64,000 nucleotides of DNA from Paenibacillus_V sp046244365 (GCF_046244365.1 NZ_CP176395.1:7688001-7752000), one strand, 5' to 3'. Counted from the stretch's first letter, positions 51,653 through 61,047 are shown. Made by a program: numbers and translations. The notes: generated by a model not told the origin, from the sequence alone.

Positions 51653-51697
51653 TCAAATATGCTGCTTCCTAGTGAGCGACACACAGCACTCCACATG
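51653..51697 (-). repeat. rlmD 3'-end remnant C
   Basis: The minus strand encodes HVECCVSLTRKQHI-stop, matching HVECCSLLVRKD-stop of intact RlmD. It directly precedes the DUF4256 gene and follows the alpha-helical gene at 51,935-53,305, which therefore sits between two rlmD ends. Confidence 0.7.
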
Positions 51698-51934
51698 TGT
51701 TAACCATCTATTATTTTCTTGCCTCTGTTTCATACTTCCATCTAATATACACTACTCCATACACTTGCATTTATCCCAATAATTACAGAACGATCCATGT
51801 ATCTTTATAACTCTAAATCCCCTTACTTGTTGTTATCATTATAGCATTCTATATGATAAAATATGCAGAAGTATGGAAATGGAAAGCTATTTAGAATAGA
51901 CATTGATCCAAAAAAAGAGGCCGCAGTAGACCCC

Positions 51935-53305
51935 TTACTTAAGCCTCGTCAGTTCATCGAGAAAGGCAGGCCGCTTGTTATATTGCGCCTCTAATCGATG
52001 GATAATTTCGCCCTGGCTCACTTGGCCGGCAATCTGTTTATAGCGTTTAAGCATGGCGCATACGCGTTGATACTCTTTTCGATTTGAAGATACTTCAGCA
52101 GCGTGATAGATATGACTGCTGTAGATCTGTTCAACTTCCGCCCGATAGTCCGCTATTAATCGCAAAGCATACTCTTCTATCGCCGAAGGGTTGGCCTTTA
52201 CATAAGCCATCATTTCTTCCAAATCATTTTTGTCCGAAATAAGCTTTAGATAGACTTCTTGGGCGCTCCAATTTGCAGCCTTCTTCAGCTCTGCAATGAT
52301 GCTCCGGTAAAACTTTTCTTTGTCCCCATCAAACAAAGACTCCAAATCATGATAATAACCATAACCACCGCCCAGCAAAAGTTCTTTGGCCAGCAGCCCC
52401 TGCTCCTGCTTGAGAGAAAGGTTTTTATAGGCTTCATACCTCATTCTTTTCCACTTGGCAACTAGACCGGGAAGCTGCTTGTCCTGCCGTTCTCCTTCTT
52501 CAGATAATTCGATAACGTGGCGGTAATCCTTACTTCCCATGCTCTTCTCAATTGCCCGCTCTCTGAAAAAAGTGAAATGAAGATGCTTCTGCACAAACCG
52601 CTCTGCCTCCTCATTCGATTCGTAGCTCTGGATGAGCTGGAATAAAATCTTGAGCAGCGATTCGTTTGCATATTTTTGTTGCTCGTTATAGCCAGTGGAA
52701 GCGATTTGGTTGTCAATCGACGCCTTCAATTGTTCTCTGAGGTTTACCGCATCCGCAAATTCGGCACATATATCAAGCAATGTAATTCGGAAATCCTCCC
52801 AACCATCGAACGTCCCGCTTTTGCTCATCGTCAACAACCGATTAAAAAAGCGTTCCCTTGCAGGGACATCCTGTCGATCCAAGCTGCCGGCAATTTCCCG
52901 AATACACTCCAAAGCTTCTTCCACCAGCCAGCCGATATTACCATCCGAATCATCCGCATACTGAAACGCCGCTACTCCCTCTTCCAGCACCAGCAAGGAA
53001 ATTTCCAGTGCAAATGTTTCATCCTGCGCTTCGTTTGTGTTCTCCAGCAAGGCAAGCATATCCTTTGCAAAACTATAAGTTTCTCTATAGGAAATGAAGC
53101 CTTCTCGTCCAACATATTTTTTCACAATAGAATCGATCAGCTTCTTGCATGACCGAATCTGCTGAGAATAATCGGCTTTGACGTATTCCAACAGGAGGCT
53201 GTTTTTAAACATTTCATCCCGTTCGGCGATTTTGATGATAATACGAATCAATTTTTCTTTGGACAATCCGCTCAATACTTCGTTCAAATCAGGCTGTCGC
53301 GCCAT
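51935..53305 (-). CDS. Alpha-solenoid protein, DUF6880-like
   Basis: A 456-residue all-helical protein with no recognised catalytic motif. It starts PDLNEVLSGLSKEKLIRIIIKIAERDEMFKNSLL, the opening of proteins often annotated DUF6880 or found fused to SWIM zinc fingers, and continues as TPR-like repeats (YRHVIELSEEGERQ, KWKRMRYEAYKNL, LSLKQEQGLLAKELLL). No zinc finger is present, so this may be the solenoid half alone. It stands by itself between intact rlmD and rlmD remnant C, which marks it as island cargo. Confidence 0.6.
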   Translation of the reverse strand: MARQPDLNEVLSGLSKEKLIRIIIKIAERDEMFKNSLLLEYVKADYSQQIRSCKKLIDSIVKKYVGREGFISYRETYSFAKDMLALLENTNEAQDETFALEISLLVLEEGVAAFQYADDSDGNIGWLVEEALECIREIAGSLDRQDVPARERFFNRLLTMSKSGTFDGWEDFRITLLDICAEFADAVNLREQLKASIDNQIASTGYNEQQKYANESLLKILFQLIQSYESNEEAERFVQKHLHFTFFRERAIEKSMGSKDYRHVIELSEEGERQDKQLPGLVAKWKRMRYEAYKNLSLKQEQGLLAKELLLGGGYGYYHDLESLFDGDKEKFYRSIIAELKKAANWSAQEVYLKLISDKNDLEEMMAYVKANPSAIEEYALRLIADYRAEVEQIYSSHIYHAAEVSSNRKEYQRVCAMLKRYKQIAGQVSQGEIIHRLEAQYNKRPAFLDELTRLK

Positions 53306-53628
53306 TTATAATCACACTCCAAAATCAATCATTAGTCGATTATTTATTATGTCCTCATGCGGGTCCGCATACGGCGGTTCCAAAAGGTTAACAAGAGCTC
53401 CAAATAACGTGAAAGCAGACTTGCTCTCGGACTCTCTCTTTGAAACGTGAGAGCGTTTGTGGAGCTCAGCATTAACTTTGGCAAAGTAGTAATAGCTTTT
53501 TCACTAGCGACAATGTAGAGGGTACAACAGAAGCTACAGCCTACAGCTGCTCTTTTTTGAAAAAATAGTAAAAAAAGAAGCGGGACTTCTCCCGCTCCAT
53601 TGCTGTATACGCCAATACACCTCAACTA
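53306..53628. other. Gap downstream of rlmD
   Basis: Carries the rlmD terminator at 53580-53595 and otherwise about 270 bases in which I see no gene, tRNA or integrase. Confidence 0.5.
53580..53595 (-). terminator. Terminator of dgkB-rlmD
   Basis: GCGGGA and TCCCGC with a 4-nt loop; on the minus strand followed by TTCTTTTTTTAC. Confidence 0.75.
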
Positions 53629-55272
53629 TCAGTCTTTCCTGACCAACAGTGAGCAGCACTCCACATGCACCGTCCAAGGAAACATATCCACCGGCTGAAC
53701 TTCGACGGTGGAATACCCGCCATCCTCCAGCACCCTTAAATCCCTCGCCAACGTCGCCGGGTTACACGAGACGTACACGATCTTCTCCGGCTGCATAGCA
53801 AGCAGCGTTTCCAACAGCACCTCGTCGCACCCTTTGCGCGGCGGGTCGACTACGACGACGTCCGGCTTAATCCCTTCCTCCCGCCAAGCCGGGATCACTT
53901 CCTCGGCCTTGCCGACGGCGAAGGTCACGTTGCCAAGCCCGTTCAGCTCCGCGTTGGCGCGAGCGTCGGCGATGGCTTCGGCGACGATCTCGACGCCGTA
54001 GACGTGGCTCGCATGGCGCGCGAGGAAAAGCGAAATGGTGCCGATGCCGCAATAGGCGTCGATGACCGTTTCGCTGCCGGTGAGGCCGGCGTATTCGAGG
54101 GCTTTGCCGTAAAGCACCTCGGTTTGGACCGGGTTCACCTGGTAGAAAGAGCGCGCGGAGATCGCGAATTGCACGTCGCCGATGTAGTCATGGATGACCT
54201 CTTGGCCCCACAACACGCGGGTTTTGTCGCCGAAAATGACATTCGTACGCTGGGTGTTGACGTTATGGCAGATGCTGCGTACGGCCGGGATCGCTTCGCG
54301 AATGCGTTCGATTAGCACTTCCGTGCTTGGGATGCGGTTTCCGTTCGTGATCAGAACGACCATGATGTCGCCGGTGCGGAAGCCGATCTTGACGACGACG
54401 TGGCGTAGCAGCCCTTGGTGGCTCTCCTCGTCGTACGCGGTGATGCCGAGCGAATGCGCGATGCGCTTGACTTCGCGGACGACGGTGTCGGTCTGCTCGT
54501 GCTGAATGAGACACGCATCCATATCGACGATGCGGTGGCTGCCCTGCGCGTAGAAGCCGCCGATGAGGCCGCCTTCTTCTTGGCCGATCGGGACTTGCGC
54601 CTTGTTGCGGTACCGCCACGGATCCTTCATGCCCAGCGTCGGATGTACGACGATGCCCGAATTTTGGCTCGCACTACGCTCAGGTGCGGATGCAAGATCG
54701 GTAGGCTCCTCCGAATCAACGCCTGCTACCGGCACCACCGCCAACTTCCCAATCCGCTCCAGACTATCCACGACGGTCTGCCTTTTGACTCGCAGCTGCG
54801 CCTCGTAACTCAGATGCTGCAGCTGACAGCCGCCGCATTGCTTATAGATCGTGCAAGGCGGCTCGACGCGATCCGGGCTCGCTTCCAATATTTCGAGCAG
54901 CTTGGCGTAGCCGAACTGCTTCTTCAGCTTGAGCACTTTAACCCGGGCTTTCTCGCCGGGGAGTGCTCCATGTACAAAAAGGGTAAAGCCGTTCACACGG
55001 CCTACCCCTTCTCCGTCATGACCTAATCCGATAATGTCCGCTACATACTCGCCGTTCTTCTCGACCGGCAGGTCGGGTCTTTCCGCGACGGCTGCCGGCG
55101 CCTGAGTGCTTCTTCCGCGCTGCGCACCTGCTGCGGCAGCAGTCTTGCCTTGACCGCTTCGACGGGAACCTGCTGCGTTTCCGCCAGCCCGGCTGTCCGC
55201 ACGTCGCCCTTGGCTATTCAGCTTTCGCTCTTGTCCCTGTCCTTGCCCATTCCCTCTATGCTGCTTATTCAT
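53629..55272 (-). CDS. rlmD: 23S rRNA (uracil-5-)-methyltransferase, RlmD/RlmCD type
   Basis: A 547-residue SAM-dependent enzyme that makes 5-methyluridine in 23S rRNA. A TRAM domain (about 70-130) is followed by the Fe-S cysteines C140, C146 and C149 (CTIYKQCGGC), then the methyltransferase fold with SAM motif VIDAYCGIGTISLFLA and the catalytic loop VYVSCNPATLARDL (C503). Compared with Bacillus RlmCD it has an extra ~65-residue Gln/Gly/Arg/Ala-rich N-terminal tail (RGNGQGQGQERK), low-complexity. Its ATG overlaps the dgkB stop. Remnants of its 3' end occur at three other places in the window. Confidence 0.93.
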   Translation of the reverse strand: MNKQHRGNGQGQGQERKLNSQGRRADSRAGGNAAGSRRSGQGKTAAAAGAQRGRSTQAPAAVAERPDLPVEKNGEYVADIIGLGHDGEGVGRVNGFTLFVHGALPGEKARVKVLKLKKQFGYAKLLEILEASPDRVEPPCTIYKQCGGCQLQHLSYEAQLRVKRQTVVDSLERIGKLAVVPVAGVDSEEPTDLASAPERSASQNSGIVVHPTLGMKDPWRYRNKAQVPIGQEEGGLIGGFYAQGSHRIVDMDACLIQHEQTDTVVREVKRIAHSLGITAYDEESHQGLLRHVVVKIGFRTGDIMVVLITNGNRIPSTEVLIERIREAIPAVRSICHNVNTQRTNVIFGDKTRVLWGQEVIHDYIGDVQFAISARSFYQVNPVQTEVLYGKALEYAGLTGSETVIDAYCGIGTISLFLARHASHVYGVEIVAEAIADARANAELNGLGNVTFAVGKAEEVIPAWREEGIKPDVVVVDPPRKGCDEVLLETLLAMQPEKIVYVSCNPATLARDLRVLEDGGYSTVEVQPVDMFPWTVHVECCSLLVRKD

Positions 55273-56198
55273 CGGATCACTCCATTTTTGCTGCGGTAGG
55301 TGGAGTTGCCGGACTCGTCCACGATAATGTTGAGATGCGACGGGAGCACGGAGAAGACGCAGGGCAGCGTACCGCCGAACTCGCCGTCGAGATTGATTTG
55401 GACGTAATCCGGCGACGTCACCTGGATATGGTCGGTCTTAAAATGTATGATGTTCGGGTCGTTCAGATGTTCGCCGCGCAGCGCAGCGGAGACGACGCGG
55501 ATGAGCTCGACGAGGTTGCACTTCTTCAAAATGAAGACGTCGAACAAGCCGTCGTCGATGCTGGCGTCGGGTGCGAGCTTCTCGAAGCCGCCTACGGAGT
55601 TGCTGTTCGCGATCAGGAAGATCATGACCTCTTCGTGCAGGTCGTGGTCCTTGGACTTGATGTACAGGTCGATCGGCCGCAAGCGTGGCAGCTTCTCGAG
55701 CCCCTTCATATAATAGGCCAGCTGGCCGAGAACGGTCTTCAGCTTGCTCGGCACTTCGTAGGTCAGCTCGGTAAGCGAGCCCCCGCCCGCAATGTTGATA
55801 AAATAGCGCTGATTCACTTTGCCGAGGTCGATCGGGCGCGTATAGCCCTTCACGATGAGGTCGCAAGCCGCTTCCCAGTTGCGGGGAATGGCCATGGCGC
55901 GGGCAAAATCGTTGGTCGTTCCGAGCGGCAGCAAGCCGAGCGGCGGACGATGCGATTTCTCCGCCATACCGTTGATGACCTCGTACAGCGTGCCGTCCCC
56001 TCCGGCGGCGATGACGAGATCGAAGCCGCGTTCGACGGCGTCGGCAGCCGCTAGCGTGGCGTCGCCTTCGCCGATGGTCGCGTGGGTCGACGTTTCGAGC
56101 CCGCCGCGTTCGAGCCGCTGCAGGATGTCGTGCAGCCGCCTTTTCATCTCCTCCCGCCCGGAGGTCGGGTTGTATATCAGTCTTGCTCGTTTGGCCAT
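55269..56198 (-). CDS. dgkB: Diacylglycerol kinase DgkB
   Basis: A 309-residue soluble lipid kinase that recycles diacylglycerol to phosphatidic acid in the membrane lipid cycle. Motifs: IYNPTSGREEMKRRL, the ATP-binding AAGGDGTLYEVINGM, LGLLPLGTTNDFARA, and C-terminal NLDGEFGG. The order dgkB-rlmD matches yerQ-yefA in Bacillus subtilis. AGGTGATTAAGG precedes the ATG, 3 bases after the upstream gene's stop. Confidence 0.93.
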   Translation of the reverse strand: MAKRARLIYNPTSGREEMKRRLHDILQRLERGGLETSTHATIGEGDATLAAADAVERGFDLVIAAGGDGTLYEVINGMAEKSHRPPLGLLPLGTTNDFARAMAIPRNWEAACDLIVKGYTRPIDLGKVNQRYFINIAGGGSLTELTYEVPSKLKTVLGQLAYYMKGLEKLPRLRPIDLYIKSKDHDLHEEVMIFLIANSNSVGGFEKLAPDASIDDGLFDVFILKKCNLVELIRVVSAALRGEHLNDPNIIHFKTDHIQVTSPDYVQINLDGEFGGTLPCVFSVLPSHLNIIVDESGNSTYRSKNGVIR

Positions 56199-56201
56199 TC
56201 C

Positions 56202-57020
56202 TTAATCACCTGTCCGTTCGTAATTGGGCGCGCCCGCCGATGTCAAGAGTGCCGTAATCTGCTTCTCCATCCACCGGGAGACTAGCGGACTAGGCAGCAG
56301 CGCCCTGCCGTTATATCGGTAATCGAATCCCTGTAACCGGGACGGTATGACATGACGCGTAAAGTATCCTTCGCTCAGAAAAAAAGGCGCGATAATGACC
56401 GCATCTTTCGGCTTCTCTTTGTGCAGCCGCTCCATCCGCCGCTTGACTTGGTCGGGCAGCAGCATCGCTGTCGTGACCTCGCCGAACCCGCCCAGCGTGC
56501 GAAGACGCTCGGCCAGCAGGCTCAGCCCTTGCTGCCATCTCTCATGAAAGCCCGGTTCTTCGCTGCCGTGACCGACAATGATTACGGTTTCGGAAGCAGG
56601 ATTCACCGATAGCGCAGCAAGGTTCGTATATAACAAGGAGGCCGTGTCCGGATCGTCGTCGATCGGCCATCCCCAGTGAAGCCGCGCATGGACGCGGAAA
56701 AGCTCCAGCTCCGTCGGGAGCTTCGGCTCCGCTTGCAAGCCTAATGCATAGCGGATTTCGTCGAGATGGGTGCTGCCCGAGGATAGGAACAGCGGGACGA
56801 CCGCAATGTCCGTGACGCCCTGCTCCTCCAGCGCGGTAATGCCGTCCTGGATGAGCCGCCCTTCGACGAGCTCCAGGTAGGAGGCATAGACGGGCACGCC
56901 GTCCGACACCCGCACCGCGGCGACGGCCTCGTCGACGAGCCTGACCCAGTCCGCGCTGCGCGAGCCGTGGCTGATGACGAGGACGCCGAAGAAGGTAGAC
57001 GAAGACGAATGGTCGGACAT
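56202..57020 (-). CDS. CbiX-type sirohydrochlorin chelatase
   Basis: A 272-residue protein with two CbiX modules in tandem. First module: GVLVISHGSRSADWVRLVDEA, VPVYASYLELVEGRLIQDGI, AVVPLFLSSGSTHLDEI. Second: ETVIIVGHGSEEPGFHERW, AMLLPDQVKRRMERLH, IIAPFFLSEGYFTRHVIPSRL. The HGS-type histidines that bind metal are present in both. It inserts cobalt or ferrous iron into sirohydrochlorin for cobalamin or siroheme. AGGAGCGTACC precedes the ATG. It is the first gene of a chelatase-dgkB-rlmD run; no other siroheme or B12 gene is visible. Confidence 0.9.
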   Translation of the reverse strand: MSDHSSSSTFFGVLVISHGSRSADWVRLVDEAVAAVRVSDGVPVYASYLELVEGRLIQDGITALEEQGVTDIAVVPLFLSSGSTHLDEIRYALGLQAEPKLPTELELFRVHARLHWGWPIDDDPDTASLLYTNLAALSVNPASETVIIVGHGSEEPGFHERWQQGLSLLAERLRTLGGFGEVTTAMLLPDQVKRRMERLHKEKPKDAVIIAPFFLSEGYFTRHVIPSRLQGFDYRYNGRALLPSPLVSRWMEKQITALLTSAGAPNYERTGD

Positions 57021-57341
57021 GGTACGCTCCTGTTCTGTAACGGAATACAAGCGCCGGAAATCGACGCGCCAAAATCGCGGATCGCTCGTTCGGCAATCCG
57101 GAAACCTATATTTTTCATGCTATCGAAACAGAGGTCGAAAGTCAATTGAACGACAAAATCCTTCCCCGGCTGGCGGAGGAGGATTTCGTGACAGGCGGGG
57201 ACCGGATTCCGGAAGGTTCGCCGTATTATGCGGATCTTGCAACAGCGGCGCTGCGTCGGCAGGTCGCTCGGATCCGTTTGACAGTTGTGTGTCGTGGCGG
57301 TTCCGCAGGTGCGGCAAGCCGACGCTTGCGTTCGGCGGGGA

Positions 57342-57632
57342 CTAACGGTTCAATCGCTCAAGCGCGAGCTTGTAGCCGTCGTTGCCGTAGTTCAAGCAGC
57401 GTTTGACCCGGGAGATCGTCGCCGTGCTGGCGCCGGTTTCCGCTTCGATCTGGTTGTATGTGCATCCCTTGCGGAGCATGCGCGCAACCTCCAGACGCTG
57501 GGACAACGACTGAATTTCATTTACGGTGCACAAGTCGTCGAAGAATACGTAGCATTCCTCGACGCTCTTTAGCGTCAATATGGATTCGAACAATTGGTCG
57601 ATCGCTTTATCGTTTAACTTCTTAAGCTGCAT
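57342..57632 (-). CDS. yerC: YerC/TrpR-family regulator
   Basis: A 96-residue TrpR-like HTH protein: MQLKKLNDKAIDQLFESILTL, FDDLCTVNEIQSLSQRLEVARML, then the HTH TYNQIEAETGASTATISRVKRCL. This matches YerC of Bacillus, a conserved DNA-binding protein without a settled regulon. The start was chosen to match YerC length; the ribosome site (GGGGTTG) is weak. Confidence 0.88.
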   Translation of the reverse strand: MQLKKLNDKAIDQLFESILTLKSVEECYVFFDDLCTVNEIQSLSQRLEVARMLRKGCTYNQIEAETGASTATISRVKRCLNYGNDGYKLALERLNR

Positions 57633-58029
57633 TTTTCTCAACCCCTGACCGTACGTCCTTTGTTTGGTTGTATGATTTCGACATGCGCGGAGCAAATCCC
57701 TGCTTTACGTAAGCATAACTGTGAAATTTTCATGCGTTAGCGGGCTAAACCAAATCTCCACGAAAATCCCGATAACCGTGACATGCGTCCAATCCAACCT
57801 ATAGACTAACACATAAATTATATTAAAAATACCCCGCAAAGTGAAGTCAAGCATCAAGCTTGCTGCTTTCCGCTGTTCCCAAGCGGCATTCCGGCAGCGG
57901 AAAGCGATAGAGAAGCATGCGTGCGCCTCCTGCTCAGAGGACCGCGGCAGCATCACGGCGCTCTCTCCACGCGGGCTTTGAACAGCTAATTCATACATGC
58001 TTACACAATGGAAAAAGGATGTGAGTCCC
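57633..58029. other. Divergent intergenic region
   Basis: About 400 bases between yerC (minus) and the YqfQ-like gene (plus). It must contain both promoters. I see no RNA gene, operator or terminator that I would defend. Confidence 0.4.
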
Positions 58030-58662
58030 ATGGCACCAAAACAGCAGCCGCAAACGAACGCCCATCCGCCGCAGGCATACGTACAGCAACAGCAGCAGCC
58101 GTATTACGGCGGCGATAATCTGTTCGGCTACCCGCAGCCGCAGCAGTTTGACGTCCGTCCTCAAGGTAACGGAGGCTTCTTCGGCGGCAATACTAGCGGC
58201 GGCACGTTCGGCAACGGTTTTGCCGGAGGCTTCCAGGGCGGTCCGTCAGGCGGCGGCTTCCCTTCAAACTCGCCTGCGCTCTTCTCCCCGCATGCGATGG
58301 TACCCGGCAGTTCTTCAGCTCCCGGCGCTTTGGCGGACGTAGCGGAAGCCGCTTCCGGATCGGGCTTCAACATGAACCAGATCAAAGGGCTGCTCGACCG
58401 GGTCGGCGGCATCGACGGCATCGTCGGCACGATCGGCAAAGTGCAGAAGGTGTTTCAAGGCATTCAGCAGGTTTCGCCGATGCTGAAGCTGCTCGTAGGC
58501 GGCCTTGGCGGTCTCGGCGGCAAGGCCGCAACAGCCAAAGCCGACGACGAATCCGGACTGCCGAGACGTCGCAGACGGAAACGCAGACGGACGTCTTCAA
58601 GCGGCGGCAAGCGCAGAAAAGGTAGCGGGCGCTCCGGCAAATCCACCCCTTTAAGACGGTAA
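58030..58662 (+). CDS. YqfQ/VrrA-like low-complexity protein
   Basis: A 210-residue protein with a Gln/Pro-rich start (AYVQQQQQPYYGGDN), a Gly/Phe-rich repeat region (NTSGGTFGNGFAGGFQGG), a single hydrophobic/amphipathic segment (MNQIKGLLDRVGGIDGIVG, then GKVQKVFQGIQQVSPMLKLL) and a very basic Arg/Lys/Ser tail (PRRRRRKRRRTSSSGGK). The layout recalls the YqfQ family of spore-forming bacilli; I am moderately sure. The hydrophobic part may be coat or membrane associated. The ATG follows GGATGTGAG. Confidence 0.6.
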   Translation: MAPKQQPQTNAHPPQAYVQQQQQPYYGGDNLFGYPQPQQFDVRPQGNGGFFGGNTSGGTFGNGFAGGFQGGPSGGGFPSNSPALFSPHAMVPGSSSAPGALADVAEAASGSGFNMNQIKGLLDRVGGIDGIVGTIGKVQKVFQGIQQVSPMLKLLVGGLGGLGGKAATAKADDESGLPRRRRRKRRRTSSSGGKRRKGSGRSGKSTPLRR

Positions 58663-59412
58663 CCCCGGCTGTTGGGGCGCCGTCTTATGCCATCCATGTA
58701 CAACAGAAACCATTGGCTGCAGGAATGGCGGGCATCCTTGGCATCCTTCGAAGAAACGACAGAGGTACCGGAAGGAGCCCACCATTCCGCCAACCGCGGT
58801 ATCCCCACTTTTCATTCATTCGGGAGCCGTTCGCCGCCTGTGGATGATCGAGCGGATTCGGCTATTTATACACAGGGTTGTCCACATGACAATCTGACTT
58901 ATCCACAAATCAACAAAACTTATCCACGGATTGTTCACAACCCGCTACGTAATGCCTGCGAAAGCTGGGTGAACTGGATAAAAGCCGCCTTGCCAAGGTA
59001 AAAACACGCCGCGGACTTGATGCGATTTTTTTCCCCTGTGCATAAGACTCCAATGAATAACAGGTAGGCAATCGCTTCGCATCCCTATATAATGAGAAAT
59101 ACAAATCACAAAAACCGCCTGTTTTTCCCATAAATTATGGTTTTTTGCATTTGAAATCCCGTCATGGCGAAGGCTTTTGCACGGCCCATTCCCCTACTGT
59201 TGCAACCACTTGGACCGATAGCCCACCGTACAGCCTATCCTAGTACTTTGGCACATGCCATCTTGCGCTCCCTTCGGGGCGGAGGGCTGGACAGATGGGC
59301 TGGACAGATACCGGAATCGGAGCAGACTATTGAAGTGGTTTGATTCTAAAAGCAACCCTTTTATGTAATCGCATACATGTTATCGAACCGACTATAGAGG
59401 TGGCGGAGCCGA
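58663..59412. other. 750-base gene-free region
   Basis: Between the YqfQ-like gene and the YesN-type regulator. It contains a hairpin without T-run at 58653-58686 and the DnaA-box cluster described separately, and presumably the promoter of the two-component operon near 59,330-59,390. A plus-strand frame at 58672-59001 has no protein character. Confidence 0.6.
58839..58939. promoter_or_regulatory. DnaA-box cluster
   Basis: Six DnaA-box-like 9-mers in 100 bp: TGTGGATGA (58839, minus), TTATACACA (58866), TTGTCCACA (58878), TTATCCACA (58899, perfect consensus), TTATCCACG (58920) and TTGTTCACA (58931). The five plus-strand boxes start 12, 21, 21 and 11 bp apart, i.e. near multiples of one helical turn, so DnaA would bind one face. 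No dnaA or replication gene is adjacent. Confidence 0.75.
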
Positions 59413-61047
59413 ATGTACAAAATCATGGTCGTAGACGACGAAGCGATCGTCCGCGAGGGCATTAAAGAACGGATCTCCTGGGCCGAGCATGGCTTCAAGC
59501 TGACCGGGGATTACGCCAACGGACGCGAGGCGCTGGAGGCGATCGAGCGGGACAAGCCGGACATCGTCCTGTCCGACATCTGCATGCCCCAGATGGACGG
59601 GCTGGAGCTGACCCGCCATATCCAAGGCCGGTACCCGTTCATCAAGGTGATCATTTTGACCGGCCACGACGATTTCGACTATGCCCAGCAAGCGCTGCGG
59701 CTGAAGGCCTACGACTTCATCCTGAAGCCGATTACGGCAAACGAGCTGCGTACGCTGCTGGACAAGCTGAAGCTCGAGCTCGACGAAGAAACGCACAACC
59801 GCGAAGATTTAACCCGGCTGCAGCTTCAGTTGAACGAGAGCTTGCCGCTGCTGAAGGAACGCTTTCTCGAGCGGCTCGTCACGACGGCTCTGCCGGAGGA
59901 GGAAATTCGCGAGCGGCTTTCGTATTTCCGGCTGCCTGCGCTTGCGCCCGGCGGCTGTCTGGCGCTCGTCGTGGACATCGACGATTTCGGGATGCGGCAG
60001 CCCGCCTCGACGGATACGGATATCGAGATGCTGCGTTTTGCCGGCTTTAACATTTTGCAGGAGGTTCTGCGCGAAATGCTCGGCGAAGACGGCGGCATCG
60101 CCTTCCGCACGCGCGAGGAGCGGATGGTTATCGTGCTGGCCGGACGGACCGACGACGCGCTTTACGAAACCGCTTACGCGCTAGCTGAAGAGGTGCGCCA
60201 CAGCATCGAGAAGTATCTCCGCTTCACGGTCACGGCCGGCGTCGGACGGGCTGCCGCCGGACCGGAGCAACTGCCTCAGTCGTACCGGAGCGCCGTCGCC
60301 GCGCTCGATTACCGGTTCCTGCTCGGCAAGAACCGCGTCATCAGCATCCTCGACATGGAGGGCAAGCATACCGCTCAGCCGGGCGCCGGCACCGAATGGA
60401 GCCGCAAGCTGTCCTCCGGCATCAAGACGGGTACGCTGCAGGACGTCCATGCGCTGATCGGGCAGCTGCTCGCCGAGCTGAAGACGTCGATGCTTCCGCT
60501 GGAGGCGTGCTATTTGCACATCCAGAAGGCAGTCGTCGCGCTCATGAATACGATTCAGGAGCTGGGCGGCAACGAGCTGGCTTTTTTCACGGAGCACGGG
60601 ATTGCCCTGACGGATATTTACCGGTTCAAAACGCTGGACGAGCTCGAAGGCTGGCTGAAGGACGTATGCGGCAAGGCGGTGCGCTACATGTCCGAGCAGC
60701 GGAGCGACTACACGAAGCTGCAGCTGCTGCAGGCGACCGCCTACATCGGCGAGCATTACAAGGATGAGGAGCTGTCGCTTCAGCAGCTGTGCCGCCACGT
60801 CGGGATGAGCGCGAGCTATTTCTGCGCGGTGTTCAAGCAGCACACCGGCGAGACGTTCGTCGAGTACGTGACGCGCACCCGCATGCTCAAGGCCAAGGAG
60901 CTGCTCCAGCATACGCCCCTCAAGTCTTACGAAATCGCGGCGCAGGTCGGGTATGCGGATCCGAATTATTTTAGCGTGTTGTTCAAAAAGCACTGCGGCG
61001 CCTCGCCCACCGAATACCGCGACAAGCTGCTGCGGGAGAAGGCGTAA
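59413..61047 (+). CDS. YesN-family response regulator (REC + AraC HTH)
   Basis: A 544-residue transcription factor. The receiver domain has VVDDEAIVREGI, the phosphoacceptor D55 (IVLSDICMPQMDG) and FILKPI with the conserved Lys. A central helical linker of ~300 residues follows, then an AraC double HTH (YKDEELSLQQLCRHVGMSASYFCAVFKQHTGETF; TPLKSYEIAAQVGYADPNYFSVLFKKHCGASP). GGCGGAG precedes the ATG. It is the first gene of a regulator/kinase/sugar-binding-protein operon and should control sugar uptake genes downstream, outside the window. Confidence 0.94.
   Translation: MYKIMVVDDEAIVREGIKERISWAEHGFKLTGDYANGREALEAIERDKPDIVLSDICMPQMDGLELTRHIQGRYPFIKVIILTGHDDFDYAQQALRLKAYDFILKPITANELRTLLDKLKLELDEETHNREDLTRLQLQLNESLPLLKERFLERLVTTALPEEEIRERLSYFRLPALAPGGCLALVVDIDDFGMRQPASTDTDIEMLRFAGFNILQEVLREMLGEDGGIAFRTREERMVIVLAGRTDDALYETAYALAEEVRHSIEKYLRFTVTAGVGRAAAGPEQLPQSYRSAVAALDYRFLLGKNRVISILDMEGKHTAQPGAGTEWSRKLSSGIKTGTLQDVHALIGQLLAELKTSMLPLEACYLHIQKAVVALMNTIQELGGNELAFFTEHGIALTDIYRFKTLDELEGWLKDVCGKAVRYMSEQRSDYTKLQLLQATAYIGEHYKDEELSLQQLCRHVGMSASYFCAVFKQHTGETFVEYVTRTRMLKAKELLQHTPLKSYEIAAQVGYADPNYFSVLFKKHCGASPTEYRDKLLREKA

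Noticed and set aside
57146..57406. TTG-started plus frame (MNDKILPRLAEEDFV) between the chelatase and yerC
   Set aside because: The first ~50 codons look protein-like but the frame then runs antisense through yerC; at most a gene fragment, so not listed as a CDS.
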